The position numbers and the translations under genes are program-made. The notes under the pieces were generated by a model. It did not search any database, had not been told where the DNA came from, and was given only the letters and a program-made list of their open reading frames with translations. A stretch of 8,086 bases of DNA from JAZKFT01 sp043760535 (GTDB lineage Bacteria > Bacteroidota > Bacteroidia > Chitinophagales > Chitinophagaceae), in the NCBI GenBank assembly GCA_043760535.1, contig JAYUOV010000307.1, positions 1 through 8,086 on the forward strand. Reading direction: 5' to 3'. Shown in pieces: positions 6,876 to 8,086 of the stretch; positions within the stretch are counted from its first letter, which is position 1, and every line of letters starts with the position of its first letter.

Positions 6876-7244
6876 TTATTCTATAGTTTGCAAGAGTTCA
6901 ATTGCGAAATTTTTTGAATCAAAGTAAGTTGAGGCATCTATATACTCTTCATCTAGCATATACTGTGCATAAGCAGTTGCATAATATTCTATCTCTTCTG
7001 GGGTTAATTGCCTATGTGAAATTACCGTGATGGCCTCGCAACTTTTTGTTTTTTTACAATCTCCTTGTGCAAATTCACACATTGTACCAATTTTACCTTG
7101 TATTGTACAGGCTTTTTCTACATTTTTCTGCTTTTTGGCAAAGTGATTATCATTGTCTTTTTGTACTGATGAAGAATCAGATTTCCAAGAGAACAAAGCA
7201 AATGAGCAACACATTAATAACGTTAAAATCAAGTTTCTTTTCAT
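6876..7244 (-). CDS. Small secreted protein with four cysteines, first gene of the exported operon
   Basis: A 122-residue protein with an N-terminal signal sequence: MKRN, then a hydrophobic core LILTLLMCCSFALF, then a polar lysine- and serine-rich stretch. Cys12 and Cys13 lie inside the hydrophobic core and are too early for a good lipobox, so plain secretion is more likely than lipidation, though cleavage is unclear. The mature part has four cysteines, C46-x9-C56-x6-C63-x5-C69, in a compact block (ACTIQGKIGTMCEFAQGDCK), then an acidic helical tail LTPEEIEYYATAYAQYMLDE. The NVEKA just before C46 recalls the NVEALA motif of exported Bacteroidota peptides, which are often encoded next to DUF4221-type lipoproteins; this is a weak likeness, not an assignment. 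The cysteines probably form disulfides outside the cytoplasm. The ATG is at 7242-7244, and the stop lies 2 bases before the next start. A TACTTTTA box (7264-7271) upstream is a weak promoter candidate with no good -33 partner. Confidence 0.7.
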   Translation of the reverse strand: MKRNLILTLLMCCSFALFSWKSDSSSVQKDNDNHFAKKQKNVEKACTIQGKIGTMCEFAQGDCKKTKSCEAITVISHRQLTPEEIEYYATAYAQYMLDEEYIDASTYFDSKNFAIELLQTIE

Positions 7245-7325
7245 AAAAATAAGTTTTGAGTGTTAAAAGTAGGGTAAAATTCAAATGAAAAAAAAAATAA
7301 TGTAATATTTTTTCAAAAAAAAATT

Positions 7326-7349
7326 TTGAAGAAAAAAGTCTTGAAGAAA
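7326..7349. repeat. Direct repeat TTGAAGAAA x2 at the Nudix promoter
   Basis: The 9-mer TTGAAGAAA occurs at 7326-7334 and 7341-7349, 15 bases apart, and the second copy contains the candidate -33 TTG. It could be a regulator site, but the sequence is purine-rich and A-tract heavy, so chance repetition is likely. Confidence 0.3.
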
Positions 7350-7367
7350 CATCCATAGTTAAATTTA
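7341..7367 (+). promoter_or_regulatory. Candidate promoter of the Nudix hydrolase gene
   Basis: TTG at 7341-7343, a 16-base spacer, and TAAATTTA at 7360-7367, which matches the Bacteroidota -7 element TAnnTTTG except for the last base. The TTG and spacing are the same as in the candidate rpoB promoter. It would give a short leader of about 30 bases before the ATG at 7400. The 155-base gap it sits in is shared with the divergent exported operon and is dominated by A- and T-tracts. Confidence 0.4.
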
Positions 7368-7399
7368 CTTCTTCCTTTTTACGATTTTTAATAAATTTT

Positions 7400-7864
7400 A
7401 TGGCATTATTCAATATCCGTGTTTACGGCATCCTCATTAACGAACAAAGACAGGTTTTGGTAAGCGACGAATTGATTCGGGGTAATTATTTTACCAAATT
7501 TCCTGGCGGTGGATTGGAGTTTGGCGAAGGCACAAGGGACTGTCTGAAACGGGAATTTAAAGAAGAAATGGATTTGGAAGTGGAAGTAGGCGACCATATT
7601 TACACCACCGATTTTTTTCAGATTAGTGCTTTTAATGCCGAACATCAGATTGTTTCCATTTACTATTTTGCTAAGGCTTTGGAACCAATAAAAGCTCCAA
7701 TACGTTTAGAACCATTTGTTTTTGATGAACAACAGATCCAGATTTATGAAAAAACAAAGATGATAGAAAGCTTCCGGTTTGTGGATTGGGAAGATTTTTC
7801 ATCGGCTGCAGTGCATTTACCGATAGATAAGGTAGTGGCGGATTTGGTGAAGGAAAAGTATTAG
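7400..7864 (+). CDS. Nudix hydrolase
   Basis: A 154-residue cytoplasmic enzyme that should cleave a nucleoside diphosphate linked to another group, using divalent metal. The Nudix box lies at residues 37-59: G, five residues, E43, seven residues, then REFKEEMDL, giving R51-E52 and E55-E56 for metal binding and catalysis. The usual glycine near the end of the box (EExG) is aspartate here (EEMDL), a tolerated but notable change. KFPGGGLEFGEG before the box and a C-terminal part (SFRFVDWEDF) fit the compact one-domain fold. Substrate cannot be told; ADP-ribose, modified nucleotides and dinucleotides are all possible. The start ATG gives MALFNIRVYGILIN, the normal first strand of the fold. It is transcribed away from the exported operon, with its own candidate promoter and a hairpin downstream, so it is probably a single-gene unit. 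Confidence 0.93.
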   Translation: MALFNIRVYGILINEQRQVLVSDELIRGNYFTKFPGGGLEFGEGTRDCLKREFKEEMDLEVEVGDHIYTTDFFQISAFNAEHQIVSIYYFAKALEPIKAPIRLEPFVFDEQQIQIYEKTKMIESFRFVDWEDFSSAAVHLPIDKVVADLVKEKY

Positions 7865-7875
7865 TACAACATTCA

Positions 7876-7911
7876 ATAAAGAAGTCGATTTTTAAAACTT
7901 GACTTCTTTAT
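7876..7911 (+). terminator. Probable terminator after the Nudix gene
   Basis: ATAAAGAAGTC (7876-7886) and GACTTCTTTAT (7901-7911) form a perfect 11-base inverted repeat with a 14-base loop, 12 bases past the Nudix stop. The 3' arm ends TTCTTTAT but no clean T-run follows, so termination may be partial. It separates the Nudix gene from the next gene on the same strand. Confidence 0.5.
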
Positions 7912-8014
7912 ACCTAAACAATACGTAACTAAGTAATTAATGGTAAAATGTTTATCAAACAGAAATTTCAAAAGTAAATTGACTTAAAAATATAAAACCC
8001 AAATAAATAGAAGT

Positions 8015-8086
8015 ATGCTTACAGTACATCCACAATACATTAAAGATGCCAACGGTAATAAATCATTGGTTATTCTTCCTGTAAAT
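8015..8086 (+). CDS. Likely Phd/YefM-type antitoxin, N-terminal 24 codons (3' end outside window)
   Basis: ATG 8015 opens a frame that runs to the window end: MLTVHPQYIKDANGNK followed by SLVILPVN. This is the N-terminus I associate with Bacteroidota Phd/YefM-family antitoxins: a short strand, then NPQYIKD-type wording, then a hydrophobic strand ending LVVLPV. In that family the N-terminal part binds DNA at its own operator and the C-terminal part neutralises a RelE/ParE-type toxin, usually encoded directly downstream. The toxin gene would lie beyond the window. The 100 bases upstream, after the Nudix terminator, are AT-rich; I see no convincing promoter or palindromic operator in them. With only 24 codons the family call is by likeness, not domain proof. 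Confidence 0.65.
   Translation, partial: MLTVHPQYIKDANGNKSLVILPVN

Noticed and set aside
7308..7334. Inverted repeat between the divergent exported operon and the Nudix gene as a terminator
   Set aside because: The stem is nearly all A-T in a homopolymer-rich stretch and lies between divergent starts, where no terminator is needed.

Overview
The window most likely comes from a member of the Bacteroidota. The largest gene encodes a 1267-residue RNA polymerase beta subunit whose wording looks like the Chitinophagaceae/Sphingobacteriales part of the phylum; this placement is from memory of the family and is tentative at family rank. Other signs agree: DUF4221- and DUF6169-type proteins, lipoproteins with acidic residues just after the lipid-bearing cysteine, a promoter matching the Bacteroidota -7 element TAnnTTTG, and a lack of strong Shine-Dalgarno sites.

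Layout from left to right. (1) Bases 1-416, + strand: the 3' part of a LuxR-type response regulator. (2) Bases 463-1084, - strand, convergent with it: a two-gene unit of a 51-residue basic protein and a DUF6169-like protein, overlapping out of phase; the second gene has no usable ATG. (3) Bases 1263-5066, - strand: intact rpoB, with its own candidate promoter (about 5191-5220), a leader hairpin plus U-run just upstream of the start (5095-5133), and a clear intrinsic terminator (1209-1241). Neither rplL upstream nor rpoC downstream is present, so rpoB is set up here as a single-gene transcription unit. (4) Bases 5319-7244, - strand: a tightly packed, AT-rich three-gene operon for exported proteins, in transcription order a small four-cysteine secreted protein, a DUF4221-like lipoprotein, and a small lipoprotein with a CxxC motif. 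(5) Bases 7400-7864, + strand: a Nudix hydrolase with its own likely promoter and terminator. (6) Bases 8015-8086, + strand: the first 24 codons of a likely Phd/YefM-type antitoxin, cut by the window end.

The core gene rpoB is thus flanked on both sides by accessory, AT-rich genes instead of its usual ribosomal-protein and rpoC neighbours. The parts that best repay a second look are the isolated rpoB with its possible leader attenuator, the exported three-gene operon (possibly a redox- or peptide-linked cell-surface system), and the ATG-less overlapping gene pair. No rRNA, tRNA, CRISPR array or insertion sequence was seen, and no stretch over 300 bases lacks a gene.
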